A program made the position numbers and the translations under genes. The notes beneath the pieces were generated by a model. That model saw only the letters and a program-made list of their open reading frames with translations, did not search any database and was not told the DNA's origin. A stretch of DNA of 64,000 bases from Helichrysum umbraculigerum (lineage: Eukaryota > Streptophyta > Magnoliopsida > Asterales > Asteraceae), in the NCBI GenBank assembly GCA_949592205.1, contig CATIUR010000001.1, positions 18,057,501 to 18,121,500 of the forward strand, written 5' to 3'. Positions 44,206-52,631 of this stretch are shown in pieces. How positions within the stretch are numbered: the first letter of the stretch is position 1; every line of letters begins with the position of its first letter.

Positions 44206-47200
44206 ATGGCATCGACTTCGTCTACTGTTCAACTACCGATTGGAAAAGATCACAATATGATTGCATTCTTAATGAAACCTGCGGAAGCAAATGAGTATGT
44301 GGAAATCATTGATTTTCTTCGTGCTTCACATATTCGTCATGCTCTCACTGTAGCACCCAGAATATCTCACGATCATATCAATAATTTCTGGGTGAATGCA
44401 TCAATAGAAGAGGAACAGGGGATTAAAAGAATTGTTTCAGAAGTTATGGATACACGTGTTGTAATCACAGAAGCTACTGTTAGAGCTTCATTACAACTAG
44501 ATGATGAGGCAGGTATATCTTTTTTAGAGGATACTGTTATGTATGATACTTTACGATTGATGGGTTATGAGGGTTCTTTTGAAATTTTTACGTTTCAGAA
44601 AACCTTATTTTCTCATCAGTGGAGATTTTTAATACATACAATTTTACACTGCTTATCATCTAAGAGATCATCTTTTGAGCAGTTTGGAAGCAACATTGCT
44701 TATGCAATTGCTTGTCTTGCAACTGGTCAAAGGTTTAATTTTTCAAATCTGATATTTTCTGGTATGCTTCGAAACATTGAGCAGCCAAAGATTAAGTTTT
44801 TGATGTATCCACGTTTTGTGCAGTTGTTCTTAAATGAACAAATTCCTAATATCACTGCACTTGAAAAGATTATTGGTATTGTCTCTTTTAAACCAAAAGT
44901 TTTTGTAAATATGAAGAGAGATACTAAATTTTCTGGGAAGGTTACAGCATTATTTTCTACAATGCTTTCTGCACCTTCCACCACAGCATCAGTACTACCA
45001 ACTGAAGCTGAACCAACTACTGAGAGAATGGTTCCACCCACCACTTCTCAACCCACAGTAGTTGGGGGTACTAAGAGAAAACAAGGGACCAAAACAGCCA
45101 AATCTTCTAGAGCCAAAAAGGCTAGAACACAGATGTCTGAGGATCATGTTGCTCAGTCATCTCAGTCAATGGACAGTGGTCCAGAACAACATGTGGTCCA
45201 TAAGGAGAGGGGTGACCATTCTGAGAGGGCTGCTTCTACTGCTTCTAGCCCACTGGCAGAGCAGGACAGAAGTAACATTAATAAGACCCAATCAGAGGCA
45301 ACACATGGACATGATTCTACACCTGTAGATGATCCTAGTGGTCCCAGTACCAAGAACCAAGGGAACTTTGATGATCATGCTAGGCATGAGTCAGAGTTTA
45401 ATGATGTCAATGATTCACCAAAGGATTCACATTCTGAAGGTGTTGAGGCTAGAACTAACTTGGAATTGACGAAAATGATTGATTATGTATGGGCTGAGTT
45501 TGTACAAGAGAGGAAGAAGAATAAGGCTAAGGATGAAGTTATAACTCAGTTGCAGAGGAAAGTGAAGCAGTTAGAAAAGGTTGTTATTAAGTGTTTGAAG
45601 AAAGGAAGGAGATATGTGGTTCATGATACTTCAGAACCTGAGGAGCATTATAATTTTAAACAAAATGCTTTCAAAAAGGGGGAGAAGGTATGGACAAATA
45701 TGGGTGATAAGAGGAATGAGAATGAGAAGGTTGTGTCTGATGATGAAAAAGTTGATGAAGACATTGAAATGGAACAACCAGTGGAAGATGAATTTGTGCA
45801 TACACCTCCAACACCACCTACAGAGCCAGAGGTTAATGAGTCAGTATTTGAGACAGTGGAAACAGAAATGAAGGAATCAGTGGCAGATGAAGATAAGTCT
45901 GATAATACTGAGGTTGTTGGGTCTGATCATACTGAGGTTATTGGGTCAGTAGAGCAGACTACAGAGGTGATTATGGATGATAAGACTGAGGAGTTAAAGA
46001 TTGATGAGGATGATGGTGAAGAGGTGAGCAAACCTGAGATAGCAGTTGAAAAGGAAGAAGTGAAGAATGAAGTTAAAACTGATGCTCAGCAAGTTGAAAA
46101 AACTAGAAAGAAGAGCATTCCAGTTAAAACTGCTAAGATGACTGGAACAGGAAAGAAGGTTGAAACTCCAAAGAAGAAATCTTCACAACAACCATCTTTG
46201 CCTGGATTTCAAATTAGAGAACCTGCTGCTGCTCCTGTTCAACAGAAAGAATTGCCAAAGATAGATCCAAAAGCTAAGGGCAAGGAAAAACTGGTAGAAG
46301 AACCAAAGAAGAAGAAGCAAAAACCAGTGCCACCAGAAGTAACTGCTCATGATACTGAATATGCAGAAAGATTACAGGCTGAGCTAAATGCAGAGGGATT
46401 GATTGATGTTGAGATTGAGGAAGGAAAGTTTGTAAAAATGACAAAAGAGCAAGTGGCAGAATGGGATGAGTATTTGTTGAAAGAGCAGAGACAGGATGAT
46501 ATTGAATATTTAGTTGATCAGCTTAAGAAGAAGAAAGCAGAAGAAGCAAGAAAGAAGAAAGCTGCAAAACCACCAACAAAAGCTCAAATGAAGAAGAATT
46601 TAATTGCAAAGCTAAAATGTGGAATTATTCCTTTGAATGCATTGAAACAGATGAGTTTAGAGAGATTGCAGGAGTTATGGGATAAAGATGAGTTGAATCC
46701 TGATGTAATTGAAAAGAAAGAAACAGAAAAGAAAGAAGCTGAGAAGAAAAAGCAGGAAGTTGAAAACGAAAGGAAAAAGGCTGAAAAAGAAAGAAAATTA
46801 AAGGAAAAGGAAGAAAAAGAAAAAAGAGAAAAGATAGAAGCTGAAAAGAGGAGGAAAAATGAGCTTGAGCAAAAGAAGAGAGAGTTAGATGAAATTCCTG
46901 ATAGAGAAAGGAATATTGATGAATTGAAGGAGTTTATTTTGTTACAGCCTATGGAATCTGAGGTAATTAATGTTGAATTACCTGGTATTATTGATTGGTC
47001 TATAGAGCAATTTGTCAATCCTGTTAAGATTCACAAGATTAAAGTTGAAAGAGCAGATGGAAATATATCTTGGTGGAGATCTTTTAGGGATTTGATAAAG
47101 AGGATTAGTAGAACTGATTTGGTGAGGATGTATGAGATTGGAATGGAAAAGAAGTTAGATTTAAAAAGATTTGATAATTTGGTTGAAAAGGTTACATGGC

Positions 47201-47505
47201 ATTGGATTAAAGCTATGTTTGAGCCAGAAGAGTTTCCATTTCAGTTTGCTACTTTTAGCAAGGTCAGAAATTGGATTTATCATGCTAAACCTGGAGTACA
47301 TCAGATTGTTATGGAGGATGCAGTGTTTATGTGGTTATTGACAGATAGATTTTATGATATCAATCTGAGATTTTTGATGAGCTTGAGAAATGCAAGGTTG
47401 CAAGCTGCAGTGTTAGATGATGTAGCTCTAGAACTGGTATATATGGTGTTAAATCAGATTTATAAGAAGGAAGAGATTGATAGGAGGAAGAGAAGAAAAG
47501 ACTAA
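44206..47505 (+). CDS. Copia third ORF, 1099 residues, function unknown
   Basis: A clean ATG-to-stop frame in the position of the Sirevirus env-like or additional ORF. Residues 1-250 look globular (VEIIDFLRASHIRHALTVAP, FQKTLFSHQWRFLIHTILHC, GQRFNFSNLIFSGML). About 255-430 is Ser/Thr/Pro-rich with a basic nuclear-localisation-like patch near 287 (GTKRKQGTKTAKSS, RAKKARTQ). An acidic, repetitive region follows. A very Lys/Glu-rich coiled coil spans about 830-930, then a Trp-containing globular C-terminus (WWRSFRDLIKRISRTDL). I see no signal peptide or transmembrane segment, so an envelope role is not supported. Related proteins in Asteraceae genomes may carry misleading host-gene names. Confidence 0.85.
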   Translation: MASTSSTVQLPIGKDHNMIAFLMKPAEANEYVEIIDFLRASHIRHALTVAPRISHDHINNFWVNASIEEEQGIKRIVSEVMDTRVVITEATVRASLQLDDEAGISFLEDTVMYDTLRLMGYEGSFEIFTFQKTLFSHQWRFLIHTILHCLSSKRSSFEQFGSNIAYAIACLATGQRFNFSNLIFSGMLRNIEQPKIKFLMYPRFVQLFLNEQIPNITALEKIIGIVSFKPKVFVNMKRDTKFSGKVTALFSTMLSAPSTTASVLPTEAEPTTERMVPPTTSQPTVVGGTKRKQGTKTAKSSRAKKARTQMSEDHVAQSSQSMDSGPEQHVVHKERGDHSERAASTASSPLAEQDRSNINKTQSEATHGHDSTPVDDPSGPSTKNQGNFDDHARHESEFNDVNDSPKDSHSEGVEARTNLELTKMIDYVWAEFVQERKKNKAKDEVITQLQRKVKQLEKVVIKCLKKGRRYVVHDTSEPEEHYNFKQNAFKKGEKVWTNMGDKRNENEKVVSDDEKVDEDIEMEQPVEDEFVHTPPTPPTEPEVNESVFETVETEMKESVADEDKSDNTEVVGSDHTEVIGSVEQTTEVIMDDKTEELKIDEDDGEEVSKPEIAVEKEEVKNEVKTDAQQVEKTRKKSIPVKTAKMTGTGKKVETPKKKSSQQPSLPGFQIREPAAAPVQQKELPKIDPKAKGKEKLVEEPKKKKQKPVPPEVTAHDTEYAERLQAELNAEGLIDVEIEEGKFVKMTKEQVAEWDEYLLKEQRQDDIEYLVDQLKKKKAEEARKKKAAKPPTKAQMKKNLIAKLKCGIIPLNALKQMSLERLQELWDKDELNPDVIEKKETEKKEAEKKKQEVENERKKAEKERKLKEKEEKEKREKIEAEKRRKNELEQKKRELDEIPDRERNIDELKEFILLQPMESEVINVELPGIIDWSIEQFVNPVKIHKIKVERADGNISWWRSFRDLIKRISRTDLVRMYEIGMEKKLDLKRFDNLVEKVTWHWIKAMFEPEEFPFQFATFSKVRNWIYHAKPGVHQIVMEDAVFMWLLTDRFYDINLRFLMSLRNARLQAAVLDDVALELVYMVLNQIYKKEEIDRRKRRKD

Positions 47506-47582
47506 CAGTTTTGAAAGCATTTTGTGAAGCTTATAATGGAGGATTAAAAGAAACTTAATGCTGTGAAGTACAGATTAAGTTT

Positions 47583-47592
47583 AGGGGGAGAT
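47583..47592 (+). other. Copia polypurine tract
   Basis: AGGGGGAGAT lies directly before the right LTR at 47593, about 77 bases after the ORF3 stop. Confidence 0.9.
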
Positions 47593-48282
47593 TGTTAGGT
47601 CAAAACTGTTTCTGGTTTGAGTTGAAGTTCTGATGAGAAGACAGAGTACAAGTGATTAAAACTGTTTGCTTTAAAGGTTAAAACTGTCTTTATGAAGTTA
47701 CAACTGATAGAAGAAAACTGAAGAGAAGACAAGTGTTACAACTGTTTGAAGATAGATTACAACTGATAGTTATGTGTCTGTAAGTAGTTAAAACTGCTTA
47801 TGTATTAGTAACTGTTAGTTATGTATGAAACAGTTAACACTGATTATGTATTTGTACTTAGTCGCATATTACAATTGAAGCAGTTACCACTGAATGTGTA
47901 ATAGTTACAACTGTTTACATCAGAATGGTAGTTAAAACTGTTTATGATTTTGTGATAAGTATGAGTCGGTTATGGAAGTTATTTTATTCCATATTTGTAG
48001 GAGATTGTATAGGACTCTATATGTTATAAATAGAGATCCTTTAGACCTAGGTAGGTTAATGTGAATTGCGCAGCTTCAAGGTTTTCTGTAACCCTAATAC
48101 ATCAAGTGTATTCGTCTTATATCATTAATAAGATTGAAGCTTTCGGTATATTATTGTGTTCATTAATTTAATTAATATTCATTGATCTTCTTAATATTAT
48201 TGAGTGTGATTCCGCAACTTCTCAATAATATATTCAAGGCTTATTAAGTAAGATTGTTTATTAAGTTAAACAGGGACTAACA
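47593..48282 (+). repeat. Copia 3' LTR
   Basis: 690 bp, read as identical to 36379-37068. It is followed by the TTTAC duplication at 48283-48287. Confidence 0.95.
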
Positions 48283-48393
48283 TTTACTTTGATTTATCTA
48301 TTTTTGCGTATTAATCGTATCGTATTTGGTTTGGTTATTGAAAAGTGATTTTTAAACACTTAGAATGTTTTTGGCTTCTGTTTTTGGGTTTCT

Positions 48394-48720
48394 GCGACAC
48401 TAAATGCGACATAACCCTTGTGTCACATGATTATGCGACACAACCCTTGTGTCACATGATATGAAACTTAATGCGACACAACCCTTGTGTCACATGATTA
48501 TGCGACACAACATGCGACACAACCCTTGTGTCACATGATATGCAACTTAATGCGACACTAAATGCGACACAACCCTTGTGTCACATGATTATGCGACACA
48601 ACATGCGACACAACCCTTGTGTCACATGATATGCAACTTAATGCGACACTAAATGCGACACAACCCCTGTGTCACATGATTATGCGACACAACATGCGAC
48701 ACAAGCCTTGTGTCTCATAG
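48394..48720. repeat. GCGACACAA array in the E4 5' LTR
   Basis: About eight units of the same palindromic array as 28533-28830. The two LTRs were identical at insertion, so the array has since changed copy number. Confidence 0.88.
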
Positions 48721-49645
48721 ATGAACACCAACCTAGAACCCAGCGGCTGTCGCGATTTTTCAACCCAAAACCCAAATCTAACTCATTTTTAGGCTATAAA
48801 ATCGTGTTTTCTTCCTTTATTTGGTCATAACTAAGTTGTGTACACAATCTAACATTAAAATATAACACCAAAATTAGTAAATCTAAGTTTTTAGAAATTT
48901 TCTTACAATTGCAAATCGGAGCTAGAGGAAGCCGAAAATGATAATGATGCGTTTGTAAATCTTGTTCCTTGCTTAATGGTGATTCCGAAAATATAACTTT
49001 TGGTGTCGGTTATGCTAGATCCGAAAATTTGGTGGTGATGGGTTTGAGAGTGTTTAATGGTGTGTGTGTGTGTTTTTGTTGAAATGAAAATGAAAGAAAG
49101 AGGGAAGGAGAGGTGGGGTGTAGGTGAAAGCCTCACCTTTCAGTCCCCGCTCCGTGCTCCGCACGGTGCTCGTTTACCCGATCGTTTAAGCGTTAAATAT
49201 TTATTTTACGAGTTAAAATGTACGTTTTAAAATAAGAAAAATTACTTGATGTTTTGGTAGAGGTATTTCATCAAATACTTTATATTTGAGTTATAATAAT
49301 TATAACTTGACTTTGTTTCGAGTGTTTGCGCGTTTAATATTTTAACCGCGTAGTTTCAGTTTGTACGATATGATTTAATTAGGAAATATTATCAGAATAA
49401 TATTTTAATTTTAATTGCGTTATTAAATAACCTTATATTATTTAATAAGATTGTTCACCAACGTCCGTATTAATTGAATCGAAATACACTCGATTTTGAA
49501 ACGTGTACGATTTAATCAAATCGTATAATTGTATATATTCAACAATATATATATTGATACATTAATTTGCCTAATCACAGAACCAATTACATGTATTACA
49601 TAGAATTAGGCACTAATTACTAGCCCTAATTTGGCGGGTGTTACA

Positions 49646-49765
49646 GTAAAGGCTCCTTGGTGTACAAGCTGATCGATTAGTGGCCCTGATGGTATTTCGA
49701 AGCTGTCGAGCGGGAACATGGCTGATCCTTGGTGTGTGCTGTCTTGGAAGAGGTCTGTCTGTCTA
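49646..49765 (-). pseudogene. E5 last ORF, middle piece
   Basis: A short piece of E5 lies between E4 and E6. GTAAA (49646-49650) and GTCTA (49761-49765) are target duplications. The minus strand is open (QTDLFQDSTHQGSAMFPLD, SFEIPSGPLIDQLVHQGAF). It joins 23647 downstream and 58592 upstream in the same frame. Protein family not recognised. Confidence 0.65.
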
Positions 49766-50503
49766 TGTAACACCTGGTCAAAAAGTCAACTTGCGTGTCT
49801 AATTTAAACTTTTTATAATTGTATTATTATATACAATTATAACTCAGCGAGCGAAAACTTTACATTTTATATAATGAATAGTGATTATGTAATAATCACA
49901 AATAAAACCATTTGAAGTCTCATTAGATTTTAAATTGAATAAAACTATTTTTAATTTAATTAATTACTAATCGAAAGAACGGAAATATAAATCTAAAAAT
50001 ATTAAATTTATATATATTATTCGGGTACAAAATACGGGTATTTTACACTGCAAAATAGGAACGAAGTGGGGGAAACTCCTCCCCACCCCTTTTGGATCAG
50101 CCACCCAACCCCCCAAACCCCTCCCTCATTCTTTCATTTCTTTCATTTCATTTCACACACCTCACCTAAAACTCTCTCTAAAAATTTTTACCCAATTTCG
50201 GATCTTCAAATCGACCCACGAAAATTTACATTTTCGGAATCACCAACAAGAGAGGAGCAACATTAACAAAGGCCACACCTTCGTTTTCTTCCTCGTTTGG
50301 CCTCGATTCGCACTTGTAAGAAATTCTCAAATTCTTAGATTTAATCATTTTGGAGTAATGTTTTAGTGTAAAAATGTTTACATAAGTTGCTTATAACCTA
50401 AACAACCAAGAAACCACGATTTTTCAGCTTGAAAATGAGTTTGATTTGCGATTTTGGCCGGAAAAACGCGGAACCCGAAAGTTTCTGGGCTGCTGTTCTT
50501 GAG

Positions 50504-50738
50504 TGCGACACAAGCCTTGTGTCGCATACTGTGTCGCATGAATTACTCATGCGACACAACTCTTATGTCGTATCCTTGTGTCGCAGACTCCATGCGACAC
50601 AACCCTTATGTCGCTGTTGATTTAGCATCACACGCATTATGCGACACAACCACTGTGTCGCAGAGCTTCTGTGTCGCACTATGCGACACAACCTTTGTGT
50701 CGCATGAACCATTTTTGTGTCGCATGTTATGTTGCAGA
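50504..50738. repeat. GCGACACAA array in the E6 5' LTR
   Basis: Hairpins such as TGCGACACAAGCCTTGTGTCGC near 50504 and further head-to-head pairs. The copy in the 3' LTR is at 56479-56713. The 103-codon ORF through it has Cys-Asp-Thr repeats encoded by the array and is not considered a gene. Confidence 0.88.
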
Positions 50739-51135
50739 AAACAGAAAATAGCCAAATTTTTCTAAGTATCGGAAGACGTTTCCAAGTGACAATTTAAATA
50801 CGAAAACTCGAACCCAATAATAATATGAATTATTATTACGATTTCCCCAATCAAGAACCACACTTACAAACATACGAAATCTCTCGTGTTTAGGACACTA
50901 GGAGATCATATTTGGACACGACTCATTACATTAGGACGCTAGCTCCTCAGGTGAGTTTCATAGCCCCACTCTTTCAACTGTTTTACTGTTTTTGGGGTGA
51001 AACACATGCACAACAACTGTTTTCGAATTATATTAATAATCTTTTATAATTCACAATCAATTATATTACTGTATGTAATACAAATGTGTAATACTTAGGA
51101 ATTACACCCAACACGTCGTTTTGGAACAATATCAA

Positions 51136-51585
51136 GACCTAATCTAGATAGGTCACAATCGTACACTATCAGATTGTTGGAAAACAATTACCTAGACATA
51201 ACTTGATATAGTTAGTACTATTCATTGGCCATATTGTCGCGGGACAATATTATCCAATACATTAGAACTAGTTAGTTCTACCTACACTAGATGATATAGA
51301 TACAATTACAGGATTAGTTGCTCTTTTAGGAACTAATATTTTCAATACAATTCAGGAACCTCAATATACTTGCTAGGCTTTAGGCTAGAAGTATACGATA
51401 ACATAATATGTTAGTATAGATTCTTCATACTAATACAATTCAACTAGGTAATGAGCATTCATACCTAGGACCAACGTACTACTTAATATCTAAATATTTG
51501 CTTATACGTATTTAGATAAAATCAATTATTTTCATGCGTGTCATGATTGTTACTTACGTTTGCTCATTCGACAAACATATACATA

Positions 51586-51658
<73 letters not shown>

Positions 51659-51690
51659 GTTTAGATATTATCATTAGCACTTGGTGCTAA
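51136..51690 (+). repeat. Dyad chain in the E6 5' LTR
   Basis: Nine successive inverted repeats with unrelated arms: GACCTA/TAGGTC (51136-51154), ATAGT/ACTAT (51208-51221), ATATTGTC/GACAATAT (51231-51250), TAGAACTA/TAGTTCTA (51263-51280), TATACTT-CTAG/CTAG-AAGTATA (51365-51395), TTAGTAT/ATACTAA (51411-51433), CTAGGTA/TACCTAG (51444-51468), TATCTAAATA/TATTTAGATA (51487-51518) and TTAGCAC/GTGCTAA (51674-51690). Confidence 0.88.
51583..51655. repeat. AT microsatellite in the E6 5' LTR
   Basis: An uninterrupted AT run of roughly 30 dinucleotides. The partner run in the 3' LTR (57551-57623) differs in length and in flanking interruptions. Confidence 0.9.
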
Positions 51691-51838
51691 CTTCAATAGT
51701 ATTTATGTATATTAGTATACATACAATCATACACACATTCAAGCCTGACGCGTCGTTGTACGGTCGGCTCTTATTTGCAATAGCTAGTATGTCGTTGTAC
51801 TGCTGGCTCTACATTTCAACTATGCTCTCGAGCACTTC

Positions 51839-52122
51839 ATAAACGATGCCGCGGTATTGCAGCGGGCACAAAACGATACCACGGTAAAGTGGGTACAAAA
51901 CGATGCCACGGTATTGCAGTGGGCACAACTTCAATCAAACAAGTCGTTGTAACTTGTATCAGTATTCAATCAAACAAGTCGTTGTAACTTGTATAACTTC
52001 AATCAAACAAGTCGTTGTAACTTGTATAACTTCAATCAAACAAGTCGTTGTAACTTGTATAAATTCAATCAAACAAGTCGTTGTAACTTGTATCAATTTA
52101 AGACAAACAAGTCTAAGTAACT
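51839..52122 (+). repeat. Two minisatellites in the E6 5' LTR
   Basis: Three units of about 30 bp with core AACGATGCCACGGTATTGCA lie at 51839-51929. About six units of about 33 bp with core CAAACAAGTCGTTGTAACTT lie at 51932-52122. Each second-type unit holds ACAAGT-CGTTGTA-ACTTGT, a hairpin. The 3' LTR copies are at 57812-58095. E7 carries the second type. Confidence 0.9.
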
Positions 52123-52619
52123 TGTAACAGTGCAATCAACCAAAATCGGGGTATTTTGGACATTAAGTTAGACTTTTACACATTGGTGTTATAAACTTCA
52201 ACGTATTACATATCAAAAATCACTGATTTTGGAAACAACTTTACAAAACATAAATTGTTTTATTACTTTATGTTTTCAACTAACCTTCCTATGAACTCAC
52301 CAGCTTTATAGCTGACCTGTTTTAGCATGTGTTCTCAGGTTGCCCAGCAGGATTAGGATTGCTTCAAGGCTTAATTAGCCCGAGTCGCATATTTTCAAAC
52401 CATTGGGACTGCTCTGCATCTACTTTAGCATTTTCAAATTTTGTACTTGGAAATCACTGTTAAACTTATAACGTTGTAAACGTTCTATTTTGGAAATGTA
52501 TAATTATTTTCAAACGTCTCATTTAGAGTTGTTCATTATGTATCTTATGCTATGATATTTGATTTAGTGACACCCGACCCAACAGCTTCCGCAAACCGAA
52601 ATTTGAGGGTGTTACAGAT

Positions 52620-52631
52620 TGGTATCAGAGC
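52620..52631 (+). other. E6 primer binding site (tRNA-iMet type)
   Basis: TGGTATCAGAGC lies three bases after the LTR end at 52616. Confidence 0.92.

Larger units (their letters stand above)
36379..48282 (+). mobile_element. Copia: intact Sirevirus-like Ty1/copia element
   Basis: An 11,904-bp element with 690-bp LTRs (36379-37068 and 47593-48282) that I read as identical, TTTAC duplications at 36374-36378 and 48283-48287, a PBS at 37072, and a PPT before the right LTR. The order is gag, protease-integrase-RT-RNase H (Copia order), a 734-bp spacer and a 1099-codon third ORF. Large gag and an extra ORF after pol are Sirevirus (SIRE/Maximus) traits. Nothing in it looks broken except the gag/pol boundary, which probably reflects its expression strategy. 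Identical LTRs indicate very recent insertion and possible current activity. Confidence 0.95.
23648..49645 (-). mobile_element. E4: Tekay-like chromovirus carrying solo LTR B and Copia
   Basis: The ends are TGTAACACCC and GGGTGTTACA, with GTAAA at 23643-23647 and 49646-49650. The element has a 3' LTR (23648-29756), PPT, pol, gag, coiled-coil ORF, leader, PBS and 5' LTR (35347-49645). Solo LTR B interrupts the 3' LTR and Copia the 5' LTR; without them the LTRs are about 2.3-2.4 kb. The LTRs differ at roughly 1-2 per cent of the sites I compared, plus small indels. Coding capacity is lost through several nonsense changes, frameshifts and an RT active-site change. Confidence 0.95.
35347..49645 (-). 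repeat. E4 5' LTR, interrupted by Copia
   Basis: Parts 35347-36378 and 48288-49645 total about 2.39 kb and match the 3' LTR. The donor-like site here reads CTCAG-GTGATT, one base off the GTGAGT of the 3' LTR. It holds a dyad block (35863-35949) and a GCGACACAA array (48394-48720). The pyrimidine-rich stretch near 49080-49120 in element sense resembles a transcribed leader. Confidence 0.93.
50951..52338 (+). other. E6 LTR candidate intron (splice-site-like pair)
   Basis: CTCCTCAG-GTGAGT at 50943-50956 and TGTTCTCAG-GTTGCC at 52330-52344 span about 1.39 kb. A CTGAC branch-like word lies about 26 bases before the acceptor. The donor directly follows an AG, a layout like recursive splice sites. 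Inference only. Confidence 0.42.
49766..52616 (+). repeat. E6 5' LTR
   Basis: 2851 bp from TGTAACACCTGG to GAGGGTGTTACA. In order: an AT-rich U3 with a weak TATATATTAT near 50011; a CT-rich leader-like tract (50085-50200); the GCGACACAA array (50504-50738); CCTCAG-GTGAGT (50945-50956); a dyad chain (51136-51690); an AT microsatellite; two minisatellites (51839-52122); and an acceptor-like CTCAG-GT at 52334-52340. No protein is encoded. Confidence 0.95.

Noticed and set aside
44206..47505. Host gene captured by Copia (related proteins may carry host-like names)
   Set aside because: It lies between pol and the PPT inside exact LTRs, the usual place of the Sirevirus extra ORF, and no intron remnants or host domain are recognisable.
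50066..50266. 66-codon Pro/Phe-rich ORF repeated at 56041-56241
   Set aside because: It lies in the pyrimidine-rich leader-like tract of the E6 LTR. Duplication is explained by the two LTRs, and composition by the CT-rich DNA.
50454..50765. 103-codon ORF with repeated Cys-Asp-Thr and Val-Ser-His, also seen at 56429-56740, 6640-6906 and 60108-60425
   Set aside because: The peptide repeat is forced by the GCGACACAA palindromes, which give similar peptides on both strands. Starts, length and frame are not conserved.
51932..52122. CRISPR-like array of regular repeats
   Set aside because: Units are contiguous, with no unique spacers, and lie inside a plant LTR. It is a minisatellite.
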